Source: Vibrio xiamenensis (lineage in GTDB: Bacteria; Pseudomonadota; Gammaproteobacteria; Enterobacterales; Vibrionaceae). From it: a DNA stretch of 64,000 nucleotides. Position 1 is the stretch's first letter. Each line of letters begins with the position of its first letter. Below, piece after piece: positions 1 to 8,617 of this stretch. The notes below the pieces were generated by a model. It saw only the letters and a list, made by a program, of their open reading frames with translations. It did no database searches and was not told the origin of the DNA. The stretch is taken from NCBI RefSeq assembly GCF_900100015.1, contig NZ_FNDD01000004.1, positions 62,001 through 126,000 of the forward strand. Reading direction: 5' to 3'. Position numbers and translations under genes: made by a program.

Positions 1-1337
1 AGCGGTTTGGCTTATTGTTACCCTGAGTTTGGCTCGAATCGTTACCAAAACGGCGACGCGGTTTACGCGCCGCTTTATCGCCCTGCTTGGCTTCACCAGG
101 TTGGCGTGCTTGCACCTCACCATTGCCAGCTTTTGGCTTCTTCGGTTTTTTCGGTTTCTTTGGCTTAATTGGACGTGTATCCAATTTCGACTCTGGCAGC
201 GCATTGGTCGGCTTATAGCCTTCAAGCTCAACTCGCGGCAGTAGCTGTTGAATCAAGCGCTCAATACCAAACAGGTCCTCCGCCTCAGCCGCGCACACCA
301 GCGAAATAGCCTTACCGACCTCACCCGCACGGCCAGTACGACCAATACGGTGCACGTAATCTTCGGCAACGTTTGGCAGTTCGTAGTTCACCACTTGCGG
401 CAACTGTGGAATATCAATACCACGCGCGGCGATGTCGGTTGCAACAAGCACCCGAATTTCGCCAGATTTAAAATTTGCTAGCGCTTTGGTGCGCGCACCT
501 TGGCTTTTGTTACCGTGGATCGCCGCCGCGGCAATGTTATTATCGGTTAAAAACGCCGCCAAACGGTTCGCGCCATGTTTGGTACGAGTAAACACCAACA
601 CTTGTTGCCAATTGCCATCGTTAATCAGTTTTGCCAACATTGGCGCTTTCTTTTTAGCATCCGCTGGATAGATACACTGCTCAACAGTGCGCGCCGTTGA
701 GTTGGCAGGACTGACCGAAATTTCCACCGGATTGTTGACTAAGCCTTTCGCCAGATCTCGAATTTCAGCGGAAAACGTTGCGGAAAACAGCAGATTTTGG
801 CGCTTGGCCGGCAGCAACTGAAGAATTTTGCGAATATCGCGAATAAAGCCCATATCCAGCATGCGATCGGCTTCATCCAACACCAACACTTCAAGTTGAT
901 CAAACTTAACCGCATTTTGCTGATACAAATCCATCAAACGCCCTGGTGTTGCCACCAAAATATCCGCACCTTTACGCAGACGCAGCATTTGCGGATTGAT
1001 CTTGACGCCGCCAAACACCACCGCACTCGACAGACGCAGATGACGGCTGTAAAGCGCCACATTTTCTTGCACTTGCGCAGCAAGTTCGCGAGTGGGTGTC
1101 AGGATCAGAGCACGGACCTGATTGCCACGCACTTTCGGCCCATGTGACAAACGCTCTAGAATAGGCAGAGTAAAGCCGGCGGTTTTCCCCGTTCCGGTCT
1201 GCGCTGCGGCCATTACATCCTGCCCTTTCAATACCGCCGGAATGGCTTGCGCCTGAATCGGCGACGGCGTGTCATAGCCTTTTTCTTGAATAGCTTTAAG
1301 GATTGGCGCAGATAGACCTAAAGAGGTAAAACCCATA
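1..1337 (-). CDS. rhlE: DEAD-box ATP-dependent RNA helicase RhlE (C-terminus cut by window edge)
   Basis: ATP-dependent RNA helicase acting in ribosome assembly and RNA turnover. Reading leftward from ATG at 1337 gives an N-terminus with the Q motif (SPIQAQAIP), Walker A (AQTGTGKT), the DEAD box inside [13 protein letters not shown] (LLFSATF), and the C-terminal RecA motifs [10 protein letters not shown] and [10 protein letters not shown]. These sit in the usual order and the reading frame is intact. A basic Lys/Pro tail (repeated KPKK) follows, typical of RhlE and not of SrmB or DeaD. About 445 residues lie inside the window without a stop, so the extreme C-terminus lies outside. It is monocistronic as far as can be seen. 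RhlE is the best subfamily match; another RhlE paralogue is the main alternative. Confidence 0.9.
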
Positions 1338-1555
1338 GATTGATTCTCAAATGTTGATGATAAATAACGGTTTCGCCAGTTAAATCGGGTTGAGTGACAA
1401 AAGTCTTGCTCAGCTCATCGGCGAAAAGTCCGCCATTCTGAGGCTTTTGCGGTTATCAAGCAACTGCTATTTGTCTTTCGAGTTTTGGCGACAAGCAATA
1501 TTTAACAACAATCGATATCTGACAACATCGCTATTGGAATACGATCGCTCAACGC

Positions 1556-1590
1556 AACCAAGGCGCTGGTATGTCAGCGCCTTGGTTTTA
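1556..1590. terminator. Strong hairpin downstream of the APC permease
   Basis: A perfect 13-bp inverted repeat (AACCAAGGCGCTG at 1556-1568, CAGCGCCTTGGTT at 1575-1587) with a 6-nt loop. It lies just past the stop of the leftward permease gene at 1613. The T-rich side (TTTTAG) is on the plus strand; on the minus strand the stem ends in GGTT without a long U tract, so termination of the permease transcript is inferred. The rest of 1338-1612 shows no convincing gene. Confidence 0.7.
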
Positions 1591-1612
1591 GTTGGTTGAT
1601 GTTGAAGCTGGG

Positions 1613-3010
1613 TTAATCCATATCAGGAGTAAACAAACCGCGCTTCATATAAAATTTCACCCACACCGCACCGATGAGACTGATCACAGCCAGTATTCCA
1701 CCTGCGATGCTGTAGACCATTTGCGTCATTTCAGGCGACGGTGAGTTATTAAGCGCCACATACCCCATCGCGATAATGCCAATGATTTGCGGCAATGGGA
1801 AAAATGGAGTGCGATACGGGCGCTCTTGATTAGGCAGGCGGCGGCGAAGCACCAGCACGTCAATATGTGCAACGATATAAGCCAACAACCAACTGGTGGT
1901 AGCGGCAATGACTAAAACGATTAGCGAGTCGATGTCCACCAGCATGAAAGGAATCGCGGTACACACTGCCATCATCACAATCCCCACCCAAGGCGCGTTG
2001 TAACGGTTTTGCGCTTTAAGTTGTGGAAACGCCTGTTTTTGCATTGCCATGCCGTGAAGCATGCGTGGTACCGACGCCAAAATGGTATTGATGGTGCTGC
2101 AAGTCGCGGCCAACGCCATGATGGTTGCGATCATCAAACCGCTTTGACCAAATACCGCACTAACATAATCCAAGTAAGGAATCGGCGATTCGACCAAGGT
2201 GTCGACATTGAGATACAAACTGGCGCCGTAGGCGAAAGCGAGAAAAATCGCGAAGATCATAACTAAAGACAGATGCATCGCACGAGGAATGTTTTTTCGC
2301 GGCTGCTCCACTTCGTTGACCATCGGACAGATAAACTCAACGCCAACCATCATCCACATCGCCAGCGCAATCAAACCGATAAAGCTGCCGTCAAGCACGC
2401 CGCCAAAGCTCCAATCAACACTTTGAGTCAAAGTTGGGTGCGGCTCGCTTACACCCGTGATTGCCGCAAGTCCAACAATGATCAGCGCACTCACCAAAAT
2501 AAACGCCAACAGATTTTGCACTTTGGCAAACACGTCAGCGCCGATAAGGTTGGTGACCATCAACACGCCCAAAATCGCCAGAGGAACCACTTTGGCGGGA
2601 AACACACCGGGAAGCAGTTCACCAAGCATAGCGTCGACCAAAAACATCTCCACCGGCAGCGCTAATACCGCGACCACTACGTAACCGGAAAACACCGAAA
2701 CAATCGCAGGAAAGTGGCCAATGGCCTTTTGCGTATAGGTAGCCAGTGTCCCCTCTTGCGGAAACATCAGCGACAATTCTGCAAAACTCATGGCATTAAA
2801 CTGCGCCAAAATAAACGCCGCGAACATGGCAGCGATAAACGCCATGCCGCCAATCCCTATGCCTTGGGTCGCTGAGATCATTGCGCCTTGGACAATCACC
2901 AATCCGATACAGATGGCCATCATGGTTGCCAAGCCCATTTTTCGCGCTGGTTGGTTAGTTGCTGATCCTTCAGCGCGACTGATTTGTTCTGATTGTACTA
3001 AATCACTCAT
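1613..3010 (-). CDS. APC-family amino acid/amine permease
   Basis: Inner-membrane secondary transporter of the amino acid-polyamine-organocation superfamily, 465 residues, the usual length. About 12 hydrophobic segments are visible from residue 25 to 455. The first carries the GLVIVQGAMIS stretch, corresponding to the substrate-binding unwound helix, and ERPYRTP near residue 400 is a signature of this family. It is the last gene of a leftward set with the FAD oxidase (3082-4374), RidA-like protein and ornithine cyclodeaminase-like protein, so it most likely imports the amine or amino acid they degrade. Substrate cannot be read from sequence; a putrescine or aromatic-amine permease is possible. 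Confidence 0.82.
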   Translation of the reverse strand: MSDLVQSEQISRAEGSATNQPARKMGLATMMAICIGLVIVQGAMISATQGIGIGGMAFIAAMFAAFILAQFNAMSFAELSLMFPQEGTLATYTQKAIGHFPAIVSVFSGYVVVAVLALPVEMFLVDAMLGELLPGVFPAKVVPLAILGVLMVTNLIGADVFAKVQNLLAFILVSALIIVGLAAITGVSEPHPTLTQSVDWSFGGVLDGSFIGLIALAMWMMVGVEFICPMVNEVEQPRKNIPRAMHLSLVMIFAIFLAFAYGASLYLNVDTLVESPIPYLDYVSAVFGQSGLMIATIMALAATCSTINTILASVPRMLHGMAMQKQAFPQLKAQNRYNAPWVGIVMMAVCTAIPFMLVDIDSLIVLVIAATTSWLLAYIVAHIDVLVLRRRLPNQERPYRTPFFPLPQIIGIIAMGYVALNNSPSPEMTQMVYSIAGGILAVISLIGAVWVKFYMKRGLFTPDMD

Positions 3011-3081
3011 TTTCTATTCCTTTTCTAACTAAACCAAATAGTTAACTAAAACCGTTATGTAAATAGTCTGTATGTCTGCAA

Positions 3082-4374
3082 TTACAGCCTTGCAAAGCGA
3101 TACGGCGCTGGGTCAACCAAAGGCGCGCTGCCAGTGGCAAGATCTGCAGCCAGTTGCCCAGCCGCCGGCCCAGTGCCAAAACCGTGTCCGGAGAAGCCAG
3201 TTGCAATGGTTAATCCAGGAATCGCATTTATGCGGTCAATCACCGGATTTGAGTCCGGCGTGACATCAATTAGCCCAGCCCACGCCTCTTCGATTTCAGC
3301 CTGCTCAAACATCGGCCAGGCGTTTTTAAGATTGGTGAGCGCCTCGCTGTTTAAGCCAGCGTTATACGCAGGATCCATGGTGCGAATTTTTTCAAACGGC
3401 GAAGGTTTATGATGACTCCAGCGCCGCGCCAGTTTCAGGTCATCGACAAAATGCTTGCCAAGCTTGATACGTAAAAAACCACGTTGATGACGAAGCTGAT
3501 CAAGATAGCGATGACCGACGAGTAAGTGGTCGAGCGTAATCGGCGCATCCAAAGCACCGCGCTGAGTGATAATAAAGCCGCCATCTTGATGCTTACGAAA
3601 CGAAAAATCCGGTGCGCCGACCGCGATATCGGTCGGTCCTTGCATCGGCTTGGTGCGCAAAACCGAGCAAATCAAAGGCAAGGTTGGTAGAGAAACGCCG
3701 TGTTGGGATAAAAAGCGTCTTGACCAAGCGCCGCCAGCCAGCAGCACTTGTTCACAGGTGATTTCGCCCTGCTCCGTCACTACGCCGCTCACTTTCCCTG
3801 CCGCCATCGACAAACCACGCACTGCGCAATTTTGGATGATAACCGCGCCTTTTTTCGCAGCCGCTTGCGCCATCGCGCTGGTTGCAAGTGCTGGCTCAGC
3901 GCGGCCATCCGATGGGGTATACACCGCTCCGACCCAATCGGTTTTTCCGCCGGGTACCAAAGAGCTGACTTCACGAGTTGAAAGTAGCTGACTGTCGAGT
4001 TCAAGCGCTTTCACCGACTCAAACCAGCTTTCGTGCGCTTGCATTTGCGCTTCGCTACGAGCAACAAACATAATGCCCGCCTGCTGATAACCAACGCGGC
4101 GACCAATCCGCTCTGGCATTTGTTGCCAAAGCTTATCGGCGGCCAAAGACAAAGGCACATCTTCAGCAACACGGCTGGTCTTGCGAATCCAACCTAGATT
4201 TCGCGATGATTGCTCTCCAGCAACGTGACCTTTTTCGATCAATACCACTGGAATATTGCGCTCAGCCAGAGTTAGCGCAGCGCTCACACCGACAATGCCG
4301 CCACCAATAATCACCACTTGCGTTGATTTCGGCAGCAAACTCTCAGTGGTAAAACGCTCTAATGTCTTGGTCAT
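3082..4374 (-). CDS. FAD-dependent amino acid/amine oxidoreductase (DAO family)
   Basis: Flavoprotein of the D-amino-acid oxidase (DAO, glycine oxidase-like) fold, 430 residues. The N-terminal dinucleotide-binding motif reads VVIIGGGIVGVSAALTLAER with the acidic residue EKG about 20 residues on, and the second FAD motif near the C-terminus reads ATGFSGHGFGTGPAAGQLAA. A Shine-Dalgarno AAGGA lies 8 nt before ATG at 4374. The gene is in the same leftward unit as a RidA-like protein; oxidases of this class release reactive imines that Rid proteins hydrolyse, which fits. The substrate (D-amino acid, N-methyl amino acid, opine or amine) is unknown. Confidence 0.85.
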   Translation of the reverse strand: MTKTLERFTTESLLPKSTQVVIIGGGIVGVSAALTLAERNIPVVLIEKGHVAGEQSSRNLGWIRKTSRVAEDVPLSLAADKLWQQMPERIGRRVGYQQAGIMFVARSEAQMQAHESWFESVKALELDSQLLSTREVSSLVPGGKTDWVGAVYTPSDGRAEPALATSAMAQAAAKKGAVIIQNCAVRGLSMAAGKVSGVVTEQGEITCEQVLLAGGAWSRRFLSQHGVSLPTLPLICSVLRTKPMQGPTDIAVGAPDFSFRKHQDGGFIITQRGALDAPITLDHLLVGHRYLDQLRHQRGFLRIKLGKHFVDDLKLARRWSHHKPSPFEKIRTMDPAYNAGLNSEALTNLKNAWPMFEQAEIEEAWAGLIDVTPDSNPVIDRINAIPGLTIATGFSGHGFGTGPAAGQLAADLATGSAPLVDPAPYRFARL

Positions 4375-4408
4375 TCTTTCGTTCCTTGAAATACAACTGG
4401 GCTTGAAC

Positions 4409-4825
4409 TTAAGCCATCACATACTCAGTGCCGCTAGCGGCTGCGCCGCGATAAGCGGTGACTTCAATTTCAACTTTGTAAACCGTGGAGCCCAGCGGCG
4501 GACAGGTCACTGTGGTCGTGGGATCAATGCCTTTAAATTTGGCGCCAAATAGCTCCATCACGGGTGCAACATCGGCTGGGTCCTGAATAAAAACTCGCGT
4601 GCTGACCACATCGGCTAATGACGCATCGACCGCTTTTAGCCCGCGTTCGATATTGCTAAATACTTGTTCGGTCTGCTCAAACAGATCCTCTGAAATCTGC
4701 TTCGTGTCAGGATTGCGCCCTGCGGTATTGGAGACGAAAATCCAATTATCAACCGCGACAACGCGCGAATAACTGCCGCTCTGTTCAAATGCAGAGCCGG
4801 TTTTGACTTTAACGATTTGAGTCAT
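4409..4825 (-). CDS. RidA/YjgF/UK114-family protein, divergent subgroup
   Basis: Small cytosolic protein of 138 residues with the chorismate-mutase-like Rid fold: a VDNWIFVSNTAGRNPDT strand-loop, EQTEQVFSNIERGLKAVDASLADVVSTRVFI in the middle and a hydrophobic C-terminal strand (VEIEVTAYRG). Canonical RidA has an Arg in the C-terminal segment (PARxxV) that binds the imine carboxylate; here that position reads TVTCPPLGS and no equivalent Arg is visible, so it probably belongs to a Rid subgroup other than the archetypal deaminase. Flanking genes encode an FAD oxidase and an imine-type dehydrogenase, so a role in handling an imine or enamine intermediate is the likeliest inference. Confidence 0.83.
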   Translation of the reverse strand: MTQIVKVKTGSAFEQSGSYSRVVAVDNWIFVSNTAGRNPDTKQISEDLFEQTEQVFSNIERGLKAVDASLADVVSTRVFIQDPADVAPVMELFGAKFKGIDPTTTVTCPPLGSTVYKVEIEVTAYRGAAASGTEYVMA

Positions 4826-4841
4826 GATGTACTGCCTTTAG

Positions 4842-4872
4842 AAAAGCAAAGGCGCGATGGCCTTTCGCTTTA
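4842..4872 (-). other. Intercistronic hairpin between OCD-like and RidA-like genes
   Basis: An interrupted inverted repeat: AAAGC then AAGGC paired with GCCTT then GCTTT. It lies in the 92-bp gap between 4918 and 4825. Read leftward the stem is followed by a short U-rich run, so it may attenuate transcription after the first gene or protect its 3' end. Confidence 0.45.
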
Positions 4873-4917
4873 GATATTTAGATAAAAGGGTTCAATGGGT
4901 TAATCAATGCCACGGCT

Positions 4918-6057
4918 TTAACTTAAAACCGGGGTATCCCACAGGTTCAATTTGACGCCAATGCCTTTTTCTAGCGCGTTGCGATACACAACCGTCCCCC
5001 ACGCCACATCCTCAACCGGTAAACCACCGACGGACAAAATGATGATCTCTTCATCGTTTTGGCGACCCACCGTATCACCAGCGACAATCGCACCTAAGTC
5101 TTGTAACTCGGCTTTGTCCATCAGGCCTTGCTCGATCATGTCCATAAAGCGCACGCCGATGATCGGAATATAGTTGTGCGCCGGTTTTGGCACTTCTTCA
5201 AACCACGCTTCGTAGAGACCAATGCTGTCCGCCACTTTACGCACATCCGATGTTTCCATGGCGGCGTCCAAACGGCAGTAAGCTGGCATGGCTAAAAACG
5301 CCCCTGCTTTCACCCACTCTCGTTTCACTTCAGGATAGGTTGACGGGTCGCCGGTTTCGCCGGAGTTACAGTAAGTGACGATGTCACTATCGCGTACCAC
5401 TTCCTCGATAGAATCAACGATTTGAATTGTGGTGACTTGCGGATAAGTCGCACTTAACCAAGTGATAAAGGAATCGAGGCTTTTTTGACCACGACCTTTG
5501 ACTTTAACGGTATCAATCTGCGGACACGCGGCGATAAATGCGGCTACCGAGGTTTTACCCATTACGCCAGGGCCAAGCACACCGATAACTTTTGAATCTT
5601 TACGTGCCAAATGTTTAGCGCCAACACCTGGGACCGCGCCAGTACGATAAGCGGAAAGCAAGTTAGCTGACATATGCGCCAGCGGCGCGCCAGTTTCAAC
5701 ATCGTTTAAAGTAAACATCAGGATTGAGCGCGGCAGGCCTTTTTCGCGGTTGGCGATATTGGAGCCATACCACTTAACGCCGCAGGTCTGAAAATCACCG
5801 CCCAAATAGGCTGGCATCGCCATCAAACGGCGGTCCGCGGTCGGTTTTGGCATAGTGGCAAATGGCGACTCTTCAGGGAAAGTGATCATTGCGCCATGGG
5901 AATCACTGTTTGGTCCAGCCATACGATAATCGCCATGGTGTAGTAGCGCGAACATCTGTTCCATGGTGTCAACGCATTGCGCCATGTCGGTTACGCCCGC
6001 TTTAATCATGTCTTGTTCTGAAAGGTAAATGAAATCGATTTTAGTGCTGTCTGACAT
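4918..6057 (-). CDS. Ornithine cyclodeaminase/mu-crystallin family protein
   Basis: Cytosolic NAD(P)-dependent enzyme of the OCD/mu-crystallin superfamily, 379 residues, a little longer than classical ornithine cyclodeaminase (about 330-350). The Rossmann motif VIGVLGPGVMG lies near residue 160. Upstream, MSANLLSAYRTGAVPGVGAKHLAR matches the conserved RT(G/A)A substrate/cofactor region. GAGG lies 7 nt before ATG at 6057. It is first in the leftward operon with RidA-like, DAO-type oxidase and APC permease genes. Proteins of this length class have been annotated as tyramine oxidase subunit B; I cannot confirm that. An imine reductase or amino-acid dehydrogenase role is equally possible. Confidence 0.78.
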   Translation of the reverse strand: MSDSTKIDFIYLSEQDMIKAGVTDMAQCVDTMEQMFALLHHGDYRMAGPNSDSHGAMITFPEESPFATMPKPTADRRLMAMPAYLGGDFQTCGVKWYGSNIANREKGLPRSILMFTLNDVETGAPLAHMSANLLSAYRTGAVPGVGAKHLARKDSKVIGVLGPGVMGKTSVAAFIAACPQIDTVKVKGRGQKSLDSFITWLSATYPQVTTIQIVDSIEEVVRDSDIVTYCNSGETGDPSTYPEVKREWVKAGAFLAMPAYCRLDAAMETSDVRKVADSIGLYEAWFEEVPKPAHNYIPIIGVRFMDMIEQGLMDKAELQDLGAIVAGDTVGRQNDEEIIILSVGGLPVEDVAWGTVVYRNALEKGIGVKLNLWDTPVLS

Positions 6058-6152
6058 ACTTTCGCCTCTATCCTTTGGGTGAATTTAAGCCGCGTTCTCC
6101 AATGACTTTCTATGCAAAAAGCCTTGCGGTGAATTGATAGTAAAGAGGTGAA

Positions 6153-6218
6153 AAATGTCTGTATTGAATTTTTGCGACATTTGAAAAGTGTTTTTAAATT
6201 GGTGATTTTGGCATCACC
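6153..6218. promoter_or_regulatory. Inverted repeats in the divergent OCD-operon/araC-type promoter region
   Basis: Two dyads lie between the OCD-like start (6057) and the AraC-like start (6261): AAATGTC (6153-6159) with GACATTT (6176-6182), and GGTGAT (6201-6206) with ATCACC (6213-6218). Their location fits operator sites for the adjacent AraC-family protein, but binding is inferred only from position. Confidence 0.35.
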
Positions 6219-6260
6219 TTTGCAGAAGGCTAAATATCATTCACTGCATGGATAGCAATA

Positions 6261-7094
6261 ATGACAGGTCTTTTACGTGCCCTTCCGGTCAGCGGAATTC
6301 GCTCCAAACAACCTTGGTTTGTCATGAGCGCGGCTAAGTATTCCACCCATATCAATTCGGCGAACCCGTTTGTTTCCCACTATTACAGCTTTGAAGCCGA
6401 CGGCCATCACCAACACCCGATTGCTATTCCAGACGGTTGTGTCGACCTGCTATTTGATTGCGACCAGAATGAACCCATCGCCCAAGTTTGCGGTACGGCT
6501 TTGCAAGCTAAAGAGATTCAATTTGAGCGTGGGCATCGCTATTTTGGCGTGCGCTTTTTACCTGGCTATATTCCCGATTTTCTCGATGTATCGGCCAAAG
6601 AAATCATTGATAACCAAATCGATTTTCTCGACATTATGCCGCGAGCCAAGCCAATTTTTGAGCAAGTCGTCGAGCAAACGGATTTTGCTAAACAGGTGGC
6701 GATTGTGAGCCAATTTCTGCACGCGAAAAGCGCCTCGCGGTTATCCCCTCTAACCCGCCAGTTAGTGGGAAAAATTTGTCAGCAACAAGGCAACATTCAA
6801 ATTCAACAACTTGAACGCTATAGCGGTTATTGCAGTCGCACCATCCAGCGTCAATTTCTAGCCGAAACCGGTCAAACACCTAAGGCATTTTGCCGTGCGA
6901 TTCGCTGCCAGTCCGCGGTGTACAACATCAATCACAGCCCACAACTGGCATTTTCAGATTTAGCGAGCGAGCTAGGCTTTAGCGATCAATCACATTTTCT
7001 AAGGGAATTCAAAAAGTTAGTAAGCACAACTCCGCTTGAATATCAGCATCGCGTGCAACACAAAACCTATCTCGAGCGAATTCACTGTTATTGA
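6261..7094 (+). CDS. AraC-family transcriptional regulator
   Basis: DNA-binding regulator of 277 residues with a divergent N-terminal sensing domain (residues 25-150; contains HPIAIPDGCVDLLFD, a stretch seen in regulators with the DUF6597-like/AraC N-domain) and a C-terminal AraC HTH (about residues 170-265): LERYSGYCSRTIQRQFLAETGQTPKAF for the first HTH and FSDLASELGFSDQSHFLREFKKLVSTTPLEYQ for the second. It is transcribed divergently from the amine/amino-acid oxidation operon, its likely target. ATG 6261 is preceded by a weak GGAT; ATG 6324 is an alternative start. Effector unknown. Confidence 0.85.
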   Translation: MTGLLRALPVSGIRSKQPWFVMSAAKYSTHINSANPFVSHYYSFEADGHHQHPIAIPDGCVDLLFDCDQNEPIAQVCGTALQAKEIQFERGHRYFGVRFLPGYIPDFLDVSAKEIIDNQIDFLDIMPRAKPIFEQVVEQTDFAKQVAIVSQFLHAKSASRLSPLTRQLVGKICQQQGNIQIQQLERYSGYCSRTIQRQFLAETGQTPKAFCRAIRCQSAVYNINHSPQLAFSDLASELGFSDQSHFLREFKKLVSTTPLEYQHRVQHKTYLERIHCY

Positions 7095-7117
7095 CCCAAA
7101 TTGGTTCAAAAATAAGA

Positions 7118-7150
7118 AAACGCACTTTAGCAGTGCGTTTGCTAGTTTTT
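7118..7150 (+). terminator. Terminator of the AraC-family gene
   Basis: Stem AAACGCACT (7118-7126) and AGTGCGTTT (7132-7140), 5-nt loop, followed by GCTAGTTTTT. It begins 24 bases after the stop codon at 7094. Confidence 0.75.
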
Positions 7151-7558
7151 ATCTCGCGCCGAATTGAGTTAATTCATCGTAGTCATAATGTTAATACTTA
7201 GATCCATTTCACATAATTAGCAACGAAGTTCGCTGATTGTCGTTCACTATTTGGCAAACAATTGGCTTATATCTTTAAACGCTTTAACCCAAATTGCCTC
7301 CCTACCTGAGCTAACACGCTGTATTGTGGAGTTAACTTCAGGTTCGACACCCACCGAACAAGCCGTTAAAGCGCTTATCGAGTAACCTTCAAATACATTC
7401 GCTCCCTCACAGGGAGCGTTTAAGTTCACTAAATACTATTTAACCAACCACTGCCTAAAAATTGGTCTCTTGTTACGATATAAAAAATCATCCCTTTCTC
7501 AAACCAAGCCTTTTTATACTTGCTAATGACCTATCTCAATGAGCACAAGGAACGAGTG
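7151..7558. other. Intergenic stretch without a convincing gene
   Basis: This stretch of about 400 bases holds a 7-bp hairpin (GCTCCCT/AGGGAGC, about 7401-7417) and a candidate -10 element (TATACT, 7515-7520) for the following gene. A leftward reading frame from GTG 7429 to 7247 encodes 60 residues without a recognisable domain or ribosome site; I do not accept it as a gene. Confidence 0.5.
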
Positions 7559-8488
7559 ATGAGCGCAATCGTAGGCACCACCAACATTGATGGCACAGGC
7601 AGCGCGTCCAATCTTACTGCCGAAAACGGCGAAGTACTGGATCTGACCTTTGGCTTCACAGGGTCTTACATGGGAGATATCCAAACCAGACAGCAAGGGC
7701 TAGTCGAAATCTATGATTCTTGGGATCACTATGGCATAGGTGAAGATCGCATAGAAAATATCGGCGAGTGGAATCAACAAGGAGTAAAAGAACTCTATAT
7801 CGATTCGTCAGCCGGTTTTGGTGGCAATCAATATGGCACGTTAACCCTAAAAAACTTTGTCGATCTCTATTTGGAGTTAAGTAGTGATCTTAGCGAACCT
7901 GGTTGGGCAAGTAGTGATATAAATATTTATGATATCAAGCGAGGAGAAATAGACTTATCTTCTCTTGAAGGCGAAAGCGATGTTTATATCGAGGTATACA
8001 GCAACAGTGCGAGTTGGAGCAATCTATTTACAATCACGGGCAGTGAACAAAGCGACTACCTGACCATGCAAGCTGTCGCTGGTACCCGCTGGACCGAATT
8101 TAACATTGATTTAAGTGCGGGAGATGATAGTTTCAAATGCATCCTTGCTGGAGCGGAGTCGAGCAGTCAATTGCGCTATGTCGACGGTGGTGACGGCAGC
8201 GATACTCTCACCGCAACCCACATCAATGATATTGATTTTGAGAACTTTGAAACGCTGGTCAATGCCAGTATAAGCACTCAAACGCTAAACATCGATCAGC
8301 AGCTATTGGCCAACAACGCCAGCGCTAACAATGGGTTGTGGTTGGATGGTTTTAATATCGAGTTTAGCGATGAATTTGATGATATTGATGTTTCAACGCT
8401 CGCGACAGGAGAGTATAAAATCGTTGCAACGTACGACGATGAACAGTACCTGCTCTATTCGGACACAGTGCCAACCGAACTTGTTTAA
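7559..8488 (+). CDS. Acidic hypothetical protein with RTX/adhesin-like segment
   Basis: Not recognised as a known family. From ATG 7559 (AAGGAA 6 nt upstream) it has 309 residues, very rich in Asp, Ser, Gly, Asn and poor in Lys and Cys. It begins directly with a beta-rich region (SAIVGTTNIDGTGSASN) and contains YVDGGDGSDTLTATH followed by FENFETLVN, resembling the GGDGxDTL...FExL units of large RTX/VCBS surface proteins. There is no N-terminal signal peptide, so if secreted it would need a type I C-terminal signal; no transporter genes are adjacent. In-frame starts further upstream (7520, 7526) lack a ribosome site. It could be an exported calcium-binding protein or a remnant of a larger one; confidence in function is low, in the gene good. 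Confidence 0.7.
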   Translation: MSAIVGTTNIDGTGSASNLTAENGEVLDLTFGFTGSYMGDIQTRQQGLVEIYDSWDHYGIGEDRIENIGEWNQQGVKELYIDSSAGFGGNQYGTLTLKNFVDLYLELSSDLSEPGWASSDINIYDIKRGEIDLSSLEGESDVYIEVYSNSASWSNLFTITGSEQSDYLTMQAVAGTRWTEFNIDLSAGDDSFKCILAGAESSSQLRYVDGGDGSDTLTATHINDIDFENFETLVNASISTQTLNIDQQLLANNASANNGLWLDGFNIEFSDEFDDIDVSTLATGEYKIVATYDDEQYLLYSDTVPTELV

Positions 8489-8537
8489 AACACTTTGAGA
8501 TTCAGAGCAACTTTGCCTTGAGCAAGATTTAACATAG

Positions 8538-8583
8538 AAAAGCCTGCGGTGAGTTTATAGAGTCGCTCAGCGCAGGCTTTTGC
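8538..8583. terminator. Bidirectional terminator between the acidic protein and puuB
   Basis: Long stem AAAGCCTGCG (8539-8548) with CGCAGGCTTT (8571-8580) and an internal GAG/CTC pairing, flanked by A-rich and T-rich sides. It serves the converging genes ending at 8488 and 8618. Confidence 0.75.
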
Positions 8584-8617
8584 TTTGGTCGTTAATTTTT
8601 TACCTTGTTGTTGGCGA

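Noticed and set aside
1390..1599. 69-residue rightward frame in the rhlE/permease gap
   Set aside because: It runs through the permease hairpin and has non-coding-like composition and no ribosome site.
7247..7429. 60-residue leftward reading frame from GTG
   Set aside because: No ribosome site, no recognisable domain, begins across a hairpin; probably chance.
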